Positions 62,919 through 64,000 of a stretch of 64,000 bases of DNA are shown here, piece by piece. The DNA comes from Amborella trichopoda (Eukaryota > Streptophyta > Magnoliopsida > Amborellales > Amborellaceae): assembly GCF_000471905.2 (NCBI RefSeq), contig NW_006500065.1, forward strand, positions 43,419 through 107,418, read 5' to 3'. The notes under the pieces were generated by a model. It saw only the letters and a list, made by a program, of their open reading frames with translations, did not search any database and was not told the origin of the DNA. Every line of letters begins with the position of its first letter. Positions within the stretch are counted from its first letter, which is position 1. The translations under genes and the position numbers were made by a program.

Positions 62919-64000
62919 CTCCCCCTCAAGTTGGTGCGTAGATATCCAGGGAGCCTAACTTGGACAATTCTAATGGAATTTTGTCTTTGCAATAGTTTTG
63001 GTAAAAATGATTGCACTTTGGTTTAATTCGAACATGAGGAGTATTAAAAAAATTTTATTGAACCATTTCTCTCACAAAGTGACAATCAATTTCTATATAC
63101 TTGGTTCTTTCATGAAAAACTGAATTGGAGGCTATATGCACAGCTAGTTAATTATCAGAGAACATCTCTACTGGATTGATATTTGGAACCCCATATCTCA
63201 AAGTAGTGATTTTAGTCATATTAATTCACTTGTAGTAGAGGCAGTACCTTTATATTCAACCTCTTTGTTTTTTTCTTTTTAACGTAACTAAGTTTCTTCC
63301 AACCAACTTATAATAGCCAATAGTGGACTCGTGTCAATTGGATTACCCACCCAGTCAGCATCAGAATAACTAATAATATTAGTGTGATCATTTGGTTTTA
63401 TTCAAACACCTCTGCTAGGTGACTGCTTAAGATATCTGAGAGTCCTTTTGATAGCCTTCTAAGAGCATGCATAAATCAACTCACAAGGCTATCCGCATAC
63501 GTTATATTTGGTCGTGCCATAGTCAAATAAATCAATCTGTCCACAAGTTCCTAAAAGCGATCCAGATCTTCAAGAGGTTGTCCATTTCTTGAATTAAGCT
63601 TGTAATTAATATCAATAGCAGTGTCAACATGTTTGACTCCCAGTTTTCCAGTTTCTTTCAACATGTCTAAGATATATTTCATTTGATGAATGAAAATCTA
63701 TTTTTTAAATATGCCAATTCAATACCAAGAAAATACTTTAGTTGACCAAGGTACTTGATATCAAATTTCTTGTAAAGATAATTTTTAAGCTTTATGATTA
63801 TTTCTTTATCATCACCTGTCATGACAATATCATCAACATAAATGTGTGAAACTGTTGTATTTGAAGTTCCTCTTTTTATGAACATCTAAGAATCAACTAA
63901 ACTTCTAAGAAACTCGACATTCATTAAAGCTTAGCTGAGTTTGGCATAGTGTGCGCAATTCGATTGTTTAAATCCATGTAAGGCTTTCTTTAATTTACAT
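62919..64000 (-). pseudogene. Copia-C pol 3' end (RT and RNase H), runs off the window
   Basis: On the minus strand, from the right edge: an RT segment with HIYVDDIVMTGDD (63,843-63,805), then KKFDIKYLGQLKYFLGIEL near 63,760, then RNase H remnants (63,380-63,000: a degraded AEVEYKGTAS block near 63,260, a TKHI/IV-like block near 63,090, and the end HQLEGEC before the polypurine tract). Several stops are present in RNase H. The 5' part lies beyond position 64,000. It is a Ty1/Copia element, antisense to DOHH and about 2.3 kb downstream of it. Confidence 0.85.

Noticed and set aside
1-64000. CRISPR arrays, rRNA genes and bacterial operons
   Set aside because: Nothing fits. The tandem arrays lack spacers of even length, and the DNA is clearly plant nuclear.

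Overview
This is plant nuclear DNA: AT-rich, with intron-containing genes, remnants of Ty1/Copia retrotransposons with initiator-tRNA-Met-like primer sites, L1-type LINEs carrying an RNase H domain, BED-finger hAT transposons, Mutator-type MITEs with 9-bp target duplications, a plant mobile domain and a G-type lectin receptor kinase. Only one intact protein-coding gene can be supported. The species cannot be named from the sequence; the very long, transposon-filled introns would fit a basal eudicot, a magnoliid or another large-intron angiosperm.

Layout. (1) 1-4.45 kb: transposon-derived DNA with three arrays of short tandem repeats and a decayed plant mobile domain reading frame. (2) 4.45-7.48 kb: AT-rich spacer with two Mutator-type MITEs (each with a perfect 9-bp target duplication) and a 44-bp repeat cluster. 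(3) 7.48-9.56 kb: pseudogene of a LECRK-type G-lectin receptor-like kinase, + strand. (4) 9.6-14.6 kb: MITE-rich spacer with three copies of one 393-bp Mutator-like MITE family plus two other long-inverted-repeat elements. (5) 15,123-60,435: deoxyhypusine hydroxylase (DOHH), + strand, seven exons giving a 320-residue protein with all four metal-binding His-Glu pairs. All six introns are GT-AG and all exon phases join, yet the 963 coding bases are spread over about 45.3 kb because introns 2, 4 and 5 (21.9, 14.5 and 7.3 kb) are packed with transposons. (6) 60.4-64 kb: AT-rich flank and the 3' end of an antisense Copia element that runs off the window.

Within the DOHH introns, intron 2 holds a Copia element (A) that ends in a 1.3-kb inverted LTR palindrome, an antisense L1 LINE (A) with a 19-bp target duplication but no 3' half, an inverted diverged LTR, and a sense LINE (B) of the same family lacking its 5' half. 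Intron 4 holds a Copia element (B) whose Gag zinc knuckle is split by a 0.4-kb LINE fragment, a fourth 393-bp MITE, GAT-tailed SINE/RTE-like fragments, a 1.05-kb hAT element with repeated BED fingers and a perfect 8-bp target duplication, and a second, inverted hAT copy split by another LINE. Intron 5 holds an antisense hAT transposase pseudogene and a second LTR/leader palindrome.

DOHH is the second enzyme of the hypusine pathway, which activates translation factor eIF5A. None of the other recognisable genes is functionally linked to it; they are pseudogenes or selfish elements. A possible 8-codon upstream reading frame ends four bases before the DOHH start and is the only regulatory candidate worth testing.
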